A stretch of 64,000 nt of DNA from Aurantibacillus circumpalustris (GTDB taxonomy: Bacteria > Bacteroidota > Bacteroidia > B-17B0 > Aurantibacillaceae): NCBI RefSeq assembly GCF_029625215.1, contig NZ_CP121197.1, positions 1,922,001-1,986,000 of the forward strand, read 5' to 3'. Of this stretch, positions 25,206 to 35,350 are shown one piece after another; within the stretch, counting starts at the first letter, position 1, and each line of letters starts with the position of its first letter. Under the pieces are notes generated by a model. The model did not search any database, was not told where the DNA came from, and saw only the letters and a program-made list of their open reading frames with translations. Made by a program: the position numbers and the translations under genes.

Positions 25206-26915
25206 TTATTCACTTACTTTTAAATCTTCAATCACCAACTGTATGGTAGTATTACCTTTAAATTCATTTTCCTGAATTTTAAAAACAATATCCATTGGAA
25301 TTTTTCTTTGAAAGAAATTCACATAATCTCCTTTATCAAAAGCAATGGCTTGAAATCGAATATTTGGATTTGATTTTTGAAAAAGCTCAAGTTTAAGATG
25401 GTTGTTCCCGAATACTTGTCCCCAACCGGTGTCAAATACTGATCGGCAACAGAATAAAGGTGTCATGTTTTCTGGACCATGCGGAGCGAATTGTTTCAGA
25501 ATGCGTAAAAGTTTATCAGTAATTTCATGAAACTCCAGCTCAATATCAACTTCAATTTTCGGAATTAATTGGTCTGCTGTTATTGACTCTGAAACAACCG
25601 ATTCGAATTTTGTTTTAAAAGCTTCTAAGTTTTCTTTTTTCAAAGAAAGTCCGGCTGCAAATTTATGCCCACCAAATTGTTCTAGGAGATCACTGCATTT
25701 TTCAATGGCACTGTAAACATCATATTCTCTAACACTACGAGCACTTCCTGTAACATTTCCGTCACTCTCAGTTAAAACAATTGTTGGACGATAATATTTT
25801 TCAATTAAGCGAGACGCTACAATTCCTATTACTCCTTTATGCCAGTTTTCATTAAATAAAACTGTTGTCCGTTTTGCTGAGGTGAGTGGATCATTGTCAA
25901 GTAATTCATAAGCCTCTGTGGTGGTGCCAAGATCTAAATCTCTGCGTTGAGAGTTTGTGTCGTTAATTGCTAAAGCAAAAACGTCTGCCTGCACATCTTC
26001 TTCACACGTTAATAGTTCAACAGCTTTGCTGCCGTGTTCAATTCGCCCTGCTGCGTTTATGCGCGGGCCAAGGGTAAAAACAAGTGTGCTTATATTTGCA
26101 GGATTTTTTTGTTGATTAATGTTTAGAAGTGCTTTTATGCCAGGTCTTGGGTTTGAATTTATTTGCTCAAGTCCAAAATAAGCCATTACACGATTTTCTC
26201 CCGTTATAGGAACAATATCCGCAGCAATGCTCGTAGCGACAAGATCTAAATATTTGTAACAATTTTCTTGCGGTAAATTGTTTCTAAATGAAAACGCTTG
26301 AATTAATTTGAAGCCAATACCTGCTCCGCTAAGTTCTTTATATGGGTAATTGCAATCATGTTGCTTCTGATCGAGAATTGCTAAAGCTTCAGGTAATTTG
26401 TTTCCAGGAAGATGATGGTCACAAATAATAAATTCAATATTTTTTTTATTTGCATAATCAACTTTATCAATCGCTTTTATTCCACAATCCAAAGCAATAA
26501 TCAAACTAAAATTATTTTCTTCCGCAAAGTCAATGCTTTTAAAAGAAATACCGTAACCTTCTTTATAGCGATCGGGGATATAATAAACAATATTCTTGAT
26601 AAAGTCTTTGAAAAAACTATAAACAACGCTCACGGCTGTTGTACCATCTACATCATAGTCGCCAAAAATTAAAACTTTTTCATTTTTGGAAATAGCTAGA
26701 TCAATTCGATCAATCGCTTCTTTCATTCCTTTCATTAAAAAAGGATCATGTAACTGATTTAATTCGGGCCGGAAAAAAGTTTTAGCTTCTTCGTAATTTA
26801 AAACATGACGCAATTTTAACAAGCGGGCGACAACTCTGTCAATATTCAGTTTTTCCTGTAAATCGTCTGATTCACTGTTAGGTTCTGAACTTTTTATTCT
26901 CCAGTGTTTCTCCAA
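25206..26915 (-). CDS. recJ: Single-stranded-DNA-specific exonuclease RecJ
   Basis: 569 residues, full length. The DHH phosphoesterase core has DYDVDG at 86-91, the second aspartate in ALDCGI, and CDHHLP at 165-170. The DHHA1 domain shows GGHKFAAG with the glycine-rich substrate loop, and a C-terminal OB-fold part (about 460-565) follows. RecJ degrades single-stranded DNA 5'-to-3' in recombination and mismatch repair. It is the second gene after a YebC-family gene, with three bases between them, so the two form an operon. Confidence 0.96.
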   Translation of the reverse strand: MEKHWRIKSSEPNSESDDLQEKLNIDRVVARLLKLRHVLNYEEAKTFFRPELNQLHDPFLMKGMKEAIDRIDLAISKNEKVLIFGDYDVDGTTAVSVVYSFFKDFIKNIVYYIPDRYKEGYGISFKSIDFAEENNFSLIIALDCGIKAIDKVDYANKKNIEFIICDHHLPGNKLPEALAILDQKQHDCNYPYKELSGAGIGFKLIQAFSFRNNLPQENCYKYLDLVATSIAADIVPITGENRVMAYFGLEQINSNPRPGIKALLNINQQKNPANISTLVFTLGPRINAAGRIEHGSKAVELLTCEEDVQADVFALAINDTNSQRRDLDLGTTTEAYELLDNDPLTSAKRTTVLFNENWHKGVIGIVASRLIEKYYRPTIVLTESDGNVTGSARSVREYDVYSAIEKCSDLLEQFGGHKFAAGLSLKKENLEAFKTKFESVVSESITADQLIPKIEVDIELEFHEITDKLLRILKQFAPHGPENMTPLFCCRSVFDTGWGQVFGNNHLKLELFQKSNPNIRFQAIAFDKGDYVNFFQRKIPMDIVFKIQENEFKGNTTIQLVIEDLKVSE

Positions 26916-26918
26916 AGC

Positions 26919-27632
26919 TTAGGCGATATTATGATAAACGGCTTCAATATCGTCGTCTTCCTCCATTTTTTCAATCATAGCCATTACTTCGGCTTCGTGT
27001 TCTGGGCTTAATTCTTTAGTTGTTGTTGGGATGTATGTTTTACTTGTTTCAAGTACATTTATTTTTCTTTCTTCAAGCCCAGATTGCATTTTTCCGAAAT
27101 CTGTAAATTGTGTTTGAATGATGAACTGGTTATTTTCTTCATCAAGTCCAATGTCTTCAAGTCCAAAATCTATCAGTTCGAGTTCAAGATCATCTTTATT
27201 TAAACCAGTGGCATCTATTTTAAATAGTACAACATGATCAAACATAAAGCTAACCGACCCATTGGTTCCAAGTGATCCGTTGGCTCTGTTAAAATATAAC
27301 CTTACGCTCGCTACAGTACGTGTTGGATTATTTGTTGTGCATTCTACAAGTACTGGAACACCATGTGGCGCATAGCCTTCATAAATAATTTCTTCAAAAC
27401 TTCCTGAATCTTTTTCACTTGCTCTTTTAATTGCAGCTTCTACATTTACTTTCGGCATATTAATTGCCTTGGCGTTTTGTATAATCATACGTAAACGCGG
27501 ATTACTTTCAGGATGTGGTCCTCCGGCTTTAACTGCAATTACAATTTCACGTCCAATCTTAGTAAAAGCCTTCGCCATTTTAGCATAACGCTTAAACATG
27601 GTTGCTTTTCGCGTTTGAAATATTCGTCCCAT
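26919..27632 (-). CDS. YebC/PmpR (TACO1) family regulator
   Basis: 237 residues. The N-terminus departs slightly from the usual MAGHSKW opening but keeps the family pattern GRIFQTRKATMFKRYAKMAKAFTKIGREI, followed by NPRLRMIIQNAKAINMPKVNVEAAIKRA and the acidic-faced domains II and III (LVECTTNNPTRT, NRANGSLGTNGSVSFMF). Family members act as DNA-binding transcription regulators in some bacteria and as translation factors that relieve ribosome stalling at proline stretches in others. It leads an operon with recJ. A -7 box (TATCTTTG on the minus strand, 27661-27654) sits 22 bp upstream. Confidence 0.94.
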   Translation of the reverse strand: MGRIFQTRKATMFKRYAKMAKAFTKIGREIVIAVKAGGPHPESNPRLRMIIQNAKAINMPKVNVEAAIKRASEKDSGSFEEIIYEGYAPHGVPVLVECTTNNPTRTVASVRLYFNRANGSLGTNGSVSFMFDHVVLFKIDATGLNKDDLELELIDFGLEDIGLDEENNQFIIQTQFTDFGKMQSGLEERKINVLETSKTYIPTTTKELSPEHEAEVMAMIEKMEEDDDIEAVYHNIA

Positions 27633-27653
27633 TATCTTAGAAATTTAAGTGTA

Positions 27654-27661
27654 CAAAGATA
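27654..27661 (-). promoter_or_regulatory. Candidate -7 box of the yebC-recJ operon
   Basis: The minus strand reads TATCTTTG, 8/8 to TAnnTTTG, 22 bp upstream of the start codon. No TTTG is found at 19-21 bp, so the -33 element is weak or absent. Confidence 0.45.
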
Positions 27662-27693
27662 ATTTTTTTAAACTCTTTTTAAGGATTAAAAAC

Positions 27694-27726
27694 AAAAAAG
27701 GGCGTCCGTGGACACCCTTTTTTTAT
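27694..27726 (-). terminator. Rho-independent terminator of the 931-residue cargo gene
   Basis: On the minus strand: gggtgtcc and ggacgccc pair over eight bases with one G-U wobble and a two-base loop, flanked by A and T runs. It lies 13 bp beyond the stop codon of the cargo gene and separates it from yebC. Confidence 0.85.
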
Positions 27727-27738
27727 TTGTAATTTTAA

Positions 27739-30534
27739 TTATCTGGTAACCACTATCTTTTGTTGGATTAAAACATTCAAATTTTTATCCATAATAAAAT
27801 AAATGCCGGGAATAAGGTTTTTAACCGTGAATTCATGATTATTATTTTCTTCTAAAGAAAAACTGTCAACAACTTGACTTATTTCATTTATAAGACTTAA
27901 ATGAAGATCTACCTCCGATTTAATGGTAAAATTGCCATTGTTCGGATTTGGAAAAACAATTAGTTGCGTATCTTGCTTTTGGTAGTGTTCAATTCCTACA
28001 CATGGATTTGCTACCAAAGAAAAAGTTTGCGTGTTTTCACAGTTTTCAACACTTATTCCGTTAACGGTATAAGTAATATTTACTGTAGGAGTTACTTGAA
28101 CGGTTGGATTAATTATACCCTGAGCCACCCAAGTATAGCTAGTTGCCCCACTTGCTGTTAATTTAATTTTATCACCTTTACAAATAAAACTTTTAGACGG
28201 AGTGATGGTTATACTCGGTAAAGCATAAGCAATAACACTAATTGTTTTAGATGTTTCACAAAGGTTAGCACCTGAGCCTGTGACCGTGTATACTTCTGTT
28301 GTAATAGGATTCACAGTTGTGTTATTAGTTGATGTTACCGCGTTCCAGGAATAGGATACCGCGCCACTGGAAGTTAAAAATGCAGGTTGTCCAGAACAAA
28401 CAGCTGTTGGGTTGCTTGCAGCTGTTATTGTTGGCGATGGTTTTACAGCAACCGTGAAACTTTGTGAATTTGTACAGGTATTAGCAGCGGTGCCGATAAC
28501 TGTATAAACTGTATTGGATAAAGGACTGTCGGTAAATGTGGCACCACTAGTAGCATTATCCCATACATAAGATTGTGCACCACTTGCTGATAAGGATAAA
28601 ATAATTCCCGAACAAATGATAGTATTTCCCGTGACAGTTATGACTGGGGGGGGTAAAAGATTTATACTAACGGTTTGTGAACTTGTACAACTGCTACTTC
28701 CTTGACTCGTTAGCGTAATTGTATTAGCGGTTGGATTTATTGTAACATTCGTTCCTGTTACATTACCTGGTGTCCAAGTATAACCTAAAGCGTTACCTAT
28801 TACAGAAAAACTAGCCGAACTACCCGGGCAAATGCCAGTAACTGGTACAATTGGGTTAGTTGTTAGGTTTGTAACCGCAACTGTTGCCGTTCCAACATTG
28901 CAGCCGACTTGTGCAACAACAGAATAGGATGTTGCTGTACCACTTGCAATTGAAAGACTTGTAGTAGTTGCTCCTGTATTCCAAATTGCTTGGCCTGCAT
29001 TGCCTGCTACATTAATCGTTACACTTGTATTTGGGCAAATAACTACAAGTGGTGCCTGTTGTATCGTTACCGTGGCTGGTGGTACCGAAACTGAAAATTC
29101 AGAAGTCGCAAAAGTAACGTTATCAAGAAATTTAAAATTAGCTACAGCAATCAGGTCATTCGAAACACTCGGTTCACCATAAACAGCTGCAATTTTGAAG
29201 CTGGATGTAGTTGGTTCTAATACTTCTGGAGCAATGTGGGGAAAAAGAATTTTACCTGCCGTGCTTAAATTACAGGAAGTGAAATTTTTGGTTTGTGTCC
29301 AGGTATCATTTGTAACATTATAAGCTTTTCCTATTAAATCAGGAGTACTATTTAACATACCTAAAGAATACCCCAAATTATCGGTCCACGTAAAGAAAAT
29401 TTTGGTTCCATCTGCACTTCTGGCAGCCTGAGGTGCTTGCCATTGAGTGGCAATATTTGGACTGATTCCGAAAATATTTGGCGCACCGTTAACATTTCCT
29501 AAATCATATGCTGCCCATAATCCATTCTTTAAAGTGATATCATACATGTGATGCCATGCACTATAATTAAAAACATAATTACTCGCATTGCCTAGTGTAG
29601 TAATTATGTGTGGATTTCCATTTGCATCTACCACTAAATCGCTACCAACATTCATAGATGGAACGTACGAACTTATTGTATTAGAAGAAATGCAACTAAA
29701 CTGGCTCACATCTACTGTAATGGGACCAGTCCAACTAACACCACCATTAGTAGTTTTATAAAGGGTTGGATATAGCGCTGCATTCGCTGCTGCTCCGCTA
29801 ACATGGGAAGCAAAACAAAAATAGCCAGTCATCCCACTAGGATCAAACGCAATGTTGTAATCCATTTCTGTTAAGAGAGGAAAGTAGCTGAAAGTAGGCG
29901 TAGCAACAAAATTAATAGACCAAGAAATGTCAGAGCTTACACTGTTCCAAACTCCTTTATAAATATTAAATCCAGTAGTGCCCAAAGGATCAATTGCCCA
30001 AAATACGCCAGGTGCACCATTAACTAATGAATTTGCCTGCCAAATAGTGCCAATGCCATTTTGATTGTATGTTTCAGTAACTCCCGATCCATTTAATTGA
30101 CTCACTCCTGTAACTTCTCCATTCCAAGCCGAGGTAAGTGGATCAATGGTTGGTGCCATATAGCTTATATACGCGTTGGATGGACTAACATTAGAAGTGG
30201 GATTATAAATTGCAATGTTTGGATAACGTGCTAGGTTAGTACTTAGTGGATTGGTAACACCTTGATTTAAAGTCCAACTTGTTCCGCCATTTGTTGAATA
30301 ATCAAATCTTAAATTTCCTGAATTACCGCCAAACAAACCAACATCGTTACGATGCACGAACACAATAGTATTTAAAGTTTTGTTAGCAGCAATAGAACTT
30401 GTTCCGTTTCGAATAAGCGTAAACATGTTTGAGGCTGTCCCGCCCGTTTGCACTGCAGCACATTGTGCTATGTAATAATCACTGGAGGCCAGGAAAAAAA
30501 TAATCGCGAAAATTTTTAGGTAATTTTTTTTCAT
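27739..30534 (-). CDS. Secreted repeat protein with Ig-like modules and type-A T9SS signal
   Basis: 931 residues. Signal peptide MKKNYLKIFAIIFFLASSDYYIAQ. The N-terminal half (about 30-460) looks like a sialidase-type beta-propeller (FDYSTNGGTSWTL, LYKTTNGGVSWTGPI, GTKIFFTWTDNLGYS). Then about five Ig-like modules of 75-80 residues recur (ICSGIILSLSASGAQSYVW, VCSGQPAFLTSSGAVSYSW, ICKGDKIKLTASGATSYTW). The C-terminus is a type-A sorting domain: VFPNPNNGNFTI, then LIPGIYFI and QKIVV. Such proteins pass the outer membrane through the T9SS and are often attached to the surface. Asp-box-like motifs suggest glycan binding, but no catalytic sialidase residues are apparent. The gene is flanked by its own terminator. 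Confidence 0.88.
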   Translation of the reverse strand: MKKNYLKIFAIIFFLASSDYYIAQCAAVQTGGTASNMFTLIRNGTSSIAANKTLNTIVFVHRNDVGLFGGNSGNLRFDYSTNGGTSWTLNQGVTNPLSTNLARYPNIAIYNPTSNVSPSNAYISYMAPTIDPLTSAWNGEVTGVSQLNGSGVTETYNQNGIGTIWQANSLVNGAPGVFWAIDPLGTTGFNIYKGVWNSVSSDISWSINFVATPTFSYFPLLTEMDYNIAFDPSGMTGYFCFASHVSGAAANAALYPTLYKTTNGGVSWTGPITVDVSQFSCISSNTISSYVPSMNVGSDLVVDANGNPHIITTLGNASNYVFNYSAWHHMYDITLKNGLWAAYDLGNVNGAPNIFGISPNIATQWQAPQAARSADGTKIFFTWTDNLGYSLGMLNSTPDLIGKAYNVTNDTWTQTKNFTSCNLSTAGKILFPHIAPEVLEPTTSSFKIAAVYGEPSVSNDLIAVANFKFLDNVTFATSEFSVSVPPATVTIQQAPLVVICPNTSVTINVAGNAGQAIWNTGATTTSLSIASGTATSYSVVAQVGCNVGTATVAVTNLTTNPIVPVTGICPGSSASFSVIGNALGYTWTPGNVTGTNVTINPTANTITLTSQGSSSCTSSQTVSINLLPPPVITVTGNTIICSGIILSLSASGAQSYVWDNATSGATFTDSPLSNTVYTVIGTAANTCTNSQSFTVAVKPSPTITAASNPTAVCSGQPAFLTSSGAVSYSWNAVTSTNNTTVNPITTEVYTVTGSGANLCETSKTISVIAYALPSITITPSKSFICKGDKIKLTASGATSYTWVAQGIINPTVQVTPTVNITYTVNGISVENCENTQTFSLVANPCVGIEHYQKQDTQLIVFPNPNNGNFTIKSEVDLHLSLINEISQVVDSFSLEENNNHEFTVKNLIPGIYFIMDKNLNVLIQQKIVVTR

Positions 30535-30608
30535 AGGTTGGAGATTTTATTGATTAAACAATACCTTGAGTTATTATAAAAATAATAAATTCCCTATAAT
30601 AAACAAGT

Positions 30609-32024
30609 TTATTTAACTAAAACTTTCGGTTCCAGCATATCGAGTAAGGCGTATTTAACACCTTCTCTTCCTAAACCACTTTCTTTTATTCCGCCATAAG
30701 GCATTTGATCAAAACGAAGGGTTGGTACATTATTGTGAATTACCCCTCCAACCTCACAATACTTGAATGCATAATCAAGTTCGGCAACAGAGTCTGTAAA
30801 AATCCCACACTGTAATCCAAATTTCGTATCATTTATTTTTTGAACCCCATCTTCAATTTTACCATTATATTCTTCAATACAAATTACTGGACCAAATACT
30901 TCCTCATCATATACTTTCATTCCCTTTTTTGTTTGTGTTAGAATTGTCGCATCATAAAAGCTTACTTTTCTTTTTCCACCACAGATTAATTTCGCGCCTT
31001 TTTCCAATGCTTCATTTACCCATTGCTCAGTGCGTATTGCGTTTTCTTCGTCAATCATTACTGAGATTGAGGTTTCATCTTTCAATGGATCCCCGGAAAT
31101 TAATTTAAGCGTTTCAATGCGAATGAGTTCCATAAATTCTTTGAAAATTTCTGTATGAACAAAAAAACGTTGCGCATGAATACAAATTTGTCCGCTGTAT
31201 GAAAATGCTCCCATCATACAGCAATTGATTATTTTTTTAAGGTTGGCACTTTTTGTAACGATAACGCCCGCATTGCCACCTAATTCTAATACAACTTTCT
31301 TTTTACCACTTTGTTTTTTTAATTCCCATCCTATTTCTGGTGAGCCTGTAAAACTTAATAACTGAATTCTTTCATCTGTAACTAATAAGTTTCCGGTTTT
31401 TCTATTCATGGGTAATATGGAAACCGCGCCTTTGGGCAAATTCGTTTTCGCGATAATTTTTGCAAGTTCCAACGTTGATAGCGGAGTGGAAGAGGCCGGT
31501 TTTAAAATAATTGGGCAACCAGCTGCAATTGCAGGAGCAATTTTATGTACAGCGAGATTCATTGGGAAATTAAACGGAGAGATTCCAGCAACAATTCCAA
31601 TAGGAAAATAATTTACAAGACCTTCTTTCCCTTTTCCATTTTGCGTCCAATCAAGACTCATATAGTCTTTAGGCAAACGTTTACATTCTTCTGCGGCAAT
31701 TAAAAAGGTTTGTATAGAGCGTTCAATTTCAACTAGCGCATATCTTAAAGGTTTGGCACTTTCAATACATAAAATTTCAGCTAGATAATTTTTATTTTTT
31801 TCTAGTTCATCAGAAATAAATTTCAAAGCCATATACTTTTCTAAAGAAGACAATTCTTTACACAAATATTTTGCATTTTCGGCTGCTTTTATAGCCTTAT
31901 CTAATAACTTCTCATCGGCAAGATAAGTGGTCGAGAATAGGTCGTTGGTGTATTTGTTTTTTATTTTATGTACGTGAGAAGTTTCAATAAATTCCCCTGC
32001 GCAAAATAGTTTGTAAGTATTCAT
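30609..32024 (-). CDS. NAD(P)+-dependent aldehyde dehydrogenase
   Basis: 471 residues, full-length ALDH superfamily. Seen: SPFNFPMN with the oxyanion Asn152, PIILKPASSTPLS for cofactor binding, LSFTGSPEIG, the general base Glu247 in LELGGN, the nucleophile Cys281 in SGQICIHAQRF, and EEVFGPV near the C-terminus. These oxidise an aldehyde to the acid. Similarity is to the lactaldehyde, glyceraldehyde-3-phosphate (non-phosphorylating) and succinate-semialdehyde branches, and the substrate cannot be chosen from motifs. It is cytoplasmic and stands alone, divergent from the helicase gene. Confidence 0.92.
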   Translation of the reverse strand: MNTYKLFCAGEFIETSHVHKIKNKYTNDLFSTTYLADEKLLDKAIKAAENAKYLCKELSSLEKYMALKFISDELEKNKNYLAEILCIESAKPLRYALVEIERSIQTFLIAAEECKRLPKDYMSLDWTQNGKGKEGLVNYFPIGIVAGISPFNFPMNLAVHKIAPAIAAGCPIILKPASSTPLSTLELAKIIAKTNLPKGAVSILPMNRKTGNLLVTDERIQLLSFTGSPEIGWELKKQSGKKKVVLELGGNAGVIVTKSANLKKIINCCMMGAFSYSGQICIHAQRFFVHTEIFKEFMELIRIETLKLISGDPLKDETSISVMIDEENAIRTEQWVNEALEKGAKLICGGKRKVSFYDATILTQTKKGMKVYDEEVFGPVICIEEYNGKIEDGVQKINDTKFGLQCGIFTDSVAELDYAFKYCEVGGVIHNNVPTLRFDQMPYGGIKESGLGREGVKYALLDMLEPKVLVK

Positions 32025-32135
32025 AATAGTTGTTCTTTAAAGTCAACACTTAATCTTTTAAGATATGCTAAGTTATACAAAGTTTAGTTTTTTCAGTTTA
32101 AGGGTTATAGTTTTTTTGTTTTACTTTGTCCTTAC

Positions 32136-34634
32136 ATGAGTTCTATAGAAATAAATTCACAATTCGAACAAGTTTTAAATTTTGTAAATCGTACAAATCA
32201 ACTTATTTTCTTAACAGGAAAGGCAGGAACAGGCAAGACTACTTTATTAAAATATATCAGGGAAAATACATTTAAACAAAGTTCAATTGTTGCTCCAACT
32301 GGCGTCGCCGCTATCAATGCTGGTGGTTCAACCATTCATTCTTTTTTTCAATTTCCTTTCACGCCTTTTTTACCTACTCTGAAAGAAAATGGAGAAATTG
32401 ATTCCACTAAAAGTTTACACGCATTAAAATACAATTCGCAGCGTTTAGCAATCTTTAAGAATCTGGAATTACTGGTAATAGATGAAATTAGTATGGTGCG
32501 TGCTGATTTGTTGGATCAAATAGATGTCACTTTAAGGTATGTGAGAAAAAAATCGCATTTACCTTTTGGTGGCGTTCAAGTTTTATTGATAGGTGATATG
32601 TATCAGCTTCCACCAGTTGTTCAACAAGAAGAATGGAAACTACTAAACCATCTTTACCCTAGCGCTTATTTTTTTGACAGTTTGGTAATGCGAAGAAATC
32701 CGCCAGTGTATATTGAGTTAGATAAAATTTACCGCCAAAGTGAACAAACATTTATTCAATTATTGAATAAAGTTCGGAATAACAATTTAGATCAGGAAAC
32801 GCTTGAACTTTTGAATTCGCATTTTAAACCAACGATTACGCAACAGGATTATCAAGAAAATATTACCTTAACAACTCACAACCGAAAGGCCGATGAAATA
32901 AATGCGCGTAACTTAAAAGCATTGCAAGGTAAAGAATACACATTCCGATCAAAAGTAGAAGGAACGTTTTCGGATAGAAATTATCCTACTGATGAAAATC
33001 TTGTTTTAAAAAAAGGAACACGCGTTATGTTCTTAAAAAACAACAATGAGAAAAATTATTATAATGGTAAAATTGGCATTGTATCTTATATCGATTCTGA
33101 TAAAATCAAAGTAAAATGTAGTGAAGACAATTATGAAATAGAAGTATCAAAAGAAGTTTGGACAAATGTTTCTTACAAGGTAGATAAGGCTACAAAACAT
33201 ATTGAAGAAGAAGTTCTTGGTACCTACACCCAATACCCACTTAGATTGGCGTGGGCAATTACAATTCATAAAAGCCAGGGTTTAACGTTCGATAAATTAA
33301 TAATCGACGCAGCAGAATCGTTTAGCGCAGGGCAGGTATACGTTGCATTAAGTCGCTGTAGGAGCTTAAGTGGTTTAACCCTGAGTTCAAAGATTAATCC
33401 ACAAAGTTTATTAAACGACAAGAATATTTTAAATTTTGCTTCTACAAAACCTACCGGAGAAAAAGTAAATACAATTTTTAGTTCGGGCCAAAGAGATTAT
33501 ATAAAAATTGTTTTAGTAAGTTTATTTGATTTCTCAGAACAAATTCAGAATAGACAAGACCTTGGTGGCGTTTTGCAAATGTATAGTAAGCGATTAAATA
33601 ATGATGGACTTGAATGGATTAACGCTTTATTGATGAGAATTGAACTACTGAATGATGTGGCTAACAGATTCAAACATCAGCTTGGTAATTTAATTGACAA
33701 AGCCGGTAACATTGAAGTGGATCAGGATTTGCAGTCCAGATTAAAACAAGCTGCGGGTTACTTTGAGGTAGAAATAAAAAAATGCCTCGATCATTTTAAA
33801 AATTGTTCCTTAGTCACAGAGAGTAAAGAAGCAGCAACGGAGTTGAATGAGATATTGCAACTTTTGTTTGAAGCTTTATTTCAAAAATACACCTTAATTA
33901 AAACCATTGAAAACGGATTTGTTTTTTCTGATTTTGTAAAACATAAATTAAATTTGGTTTACCCTAATTTTAAAATAAGTGTTTATGCTAGTGCAAAAAA
34001 CACGAAAGTATCGGCCGACATAATCCACCCAAAACTCTATCGTGAATTATTATTACAACGTGACGAAATTTGCAACGATGAACATAAACCAATTTATATG
34101 GTTGCAAGTAATAAAACGCTAATTGAATTAGCTAATTATTTACCTGATACTTCTGAAAGTCTGCTCAAAATTTCAGGATTTGGTGATGCTAAAGTAAACG
34201 CATACGGTGACGCATTTTTAGGTATCATTAAAGCTTACATGAGCGAACACGAGATAGAAACAAACATAGCAGCCTTATCACCAAAAAAAGAACACAAGAC
34301 AAAAAAGGAAAAAAGTGAGGGAACAGATAAACTTAAAAAAATTAGCACAAAAGAACAAACCTACAATTTATTTAAACAAGGATTAAAAGTAGAAGATATC
34401 GCAAAACAAAGAGGTTTTGCATTAAGTACTATTCAAGGACATTTGATCCCATATATTGCAACAGGCGAAGTGTTAATAGATGATCTTGTTAGTAAGGAAA
34501 AGCAAAACTTAATAGCAAAGGCTCTTGAAAAATTTAATTATGAAGAAGGACTCAATCCAATTAAAAGTAACTTACCTGAAGAAATTTCGTTTTCAGAAAT
34601 AAGGTACGTCATGGCGCATCGTCTAAAAGATTAA
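32136..34634 (+). CDS. Pif1-like superfamily 1B helicase with HRDC and helix-turn-helix tail
   Basis: 832 residues. The helicase core has Walker A GKAGTGKTT (28-36), Walker B LLVIDEISMV, the sensor segment LLIGDMYQLPPV and, after a RecD-like insertion, the UvrD_C_2 motif AITIHKSQGLTFDKLIID with VALSRCRSLSGL. The C-terminal part is unlike Pif1 itself: an HRDC-like domain (about 640-705; LLQRDEICNDE, then SGFGDAKVNAYGDAFL) and a terminal HTH_40-like domain (about 745-815; TYNLFKQGLKVEDIAKQRG), the pair that ends RecQ helicases. It probably unwinds DNA 5'-to-3', and the tail may target it to forks or junctions. It stands alone, with a -7-like box just before the ATG. Confidence 0.9.
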   Translation: MSSIEINSQFEQVLNFVNRTNQLIFLTGKAGTGKTTLLKYIRENTFKQSSIVAPTGVAAINAGGSTIHSFFQFPFTPFLPTLKENGEIDSTKSLHALKYNSQRLAIFKNLELLVIDEISMVRADLLDQIDVTLRYVRKKSHLPFGGVQVLLIGDMYQLPPVVQQEEWKLLNHLYPSAYFFDSLVMRRNPPVYIELDKIYRQSEQTFIQLLNKVRNNNLDQETLELLNSHFKPTITQQDYQENITLTTHNRKADEINARNLKALQGKEYTFRSKVEGTFSDRNYPTDENLVLKKGTRVMFLKNNNEKNYYNGKIGIVSYIDSDKIKVKCSEDNYEIEVSKEVWTNVSYKVDKATKHIEEEVLGTYTQYPLRLAWAITIHKSQGLTFDKLIIDAAESFSAGQVYVALSRCRSLSGLTLSSKINPQSLLNDKNILNFASTKPTGEKVNTIFSSGQRDYIKIVLVSLFDFSEQIQNRQDLGGVLQMYSKRLNNDGLEWINALLMRIELLNDVANRFKHQLGNLIDKAGNIEVDQDLQSRLKQAAGYFEVEIKKCLDHFKNCSLVTESKEAATELNEILQLLFEALFQKYTLIKTIENGFVFSDFVKHKLNLVYPNFKISVYASAKNTKVSADIIHPKLYRELLLQRDEICNDEHKPIYMVASNKTLIELANYLPDTSESLLKISGFGDAKVNAYGDAFLGIIKAYMSEHEIETNIAALSPKKEHKTKKEKSEGTDKLKKISTKEQTYNLFKQGLKVEDIAKQRGFALSTIQGHLIPYIATGEVLIDDLVSKEKQNLIAKALEKFNYEEGLNPIKSNLPEEISFSEIRYVMAHRLKD

Positions 34635-34704
34635 ATCGGTTTTTTTGACAAGGTTTAAAAAATCAAAAAATGGTCATCTGAATAAACGAAGTTGTTTTAT
34701 TTAG

Positions 34705-34712
34705 TACCTTTG
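34705..34712 (+). promoter_or_regulatory. -7 box immediately upstream of nfu
   Basis: TACCTTTG, 8/8 to TAnnTTTG, ends eight bases before the ATG at 34720. Initiation at the usual distance would give an almost leaderless mRNA. Confidence 0.45.
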
Positions 34713-34719
34713 GTGTCAC

Positions 34720-35343
34720 ATGAATATACAAGACATTCCATACATCATCTATGCTGAAGAAACGCCGAATCCATCTAGCGTAAAATTTGTAGCAAATAAA
34801 TTATTATTAGTAAGTGGTGCTTCCGCAGAGTATCTTTCTCCTTCTGAAACGATTGATGCCCCGATAGCCCAGAAGTTATTTCAATTTCCTTTCGTAAAGC
34901 GAGTTTTTATTCAATCAAATTATATTACGATAACCAAACAAGATGCACTTGAATGGGAGGAAATTAGGGATGAATTAAGGGTTTTTATTACTGAATATTT
35001 GAATAAAGGAAATTCAATTATAAATAAACTTCCAGAACAAAAAGTAGCTAAAGATTCTTCGTTTAAAGAAACAGTTTCCATAAATACTCAACATACAGCA
35101 CCTGGAAACGATGTTGAAAATAAAATAATTGAAGTATTAGAACAATACATTCGCCCTGCCGTTGAACAAGATGGCGGATTAATTACTTTTAAAGAATTAA
35201 AGGATGGCGTAGTGACTGTTCAAATGCGAGGCAGTTGCAGTGGCTGTCCAAGTAGCACAATGACCTTAAAAGCCGGCATAGAAGCACTTTTGAAACGTTT
35301 ATTGCCTGACGACGTAAAAGAAGTGGTAAGCGAGGCAGTGTAA
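34720..35343 (+). CDS. nfu: Nfu-type iron-sulfur cluster carrier
   Basis: 207 residues. The N-terminal Nfu_N domain (about 8-95; ETPNPSSVKFVANK, FPFVKRVFIQSNYITI) is joined by a poorly conserved linker to the NifU-like C-terminal domain (about 132-205; RPAVEQDGGLITF). The cluster-binding cysteines are C173 and C176 in GSCSGCPSS. Nfu proteins receive a [4Fe-4S] cluster from the scaffold and pass it to client enzymes. No suf genes are in the window. It is cytoplasmic and 80 bp upstream of the dCMP deaminase gene. Confidence 0.94.
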   Translation: MNIQDIPYIIYAEETPNPSSVKFVANKLLLVSGASAEYLSPSETIDAPIAQKLFQFPFVKRVFIQSNYITITKQDALEWEEIRDELRVFITEYLNKGNSIINKLPEQKVAKDSSFKETVSINTQHTAPGNDVENKIIEVLEQYIRPAVEQDGGLITFKELKDGVVTVQMRGSCSGCPSSTMTLKAGIEALLKRLLPDDVKEVVSEAV

Positions 35344-35350
35344 AACAACA

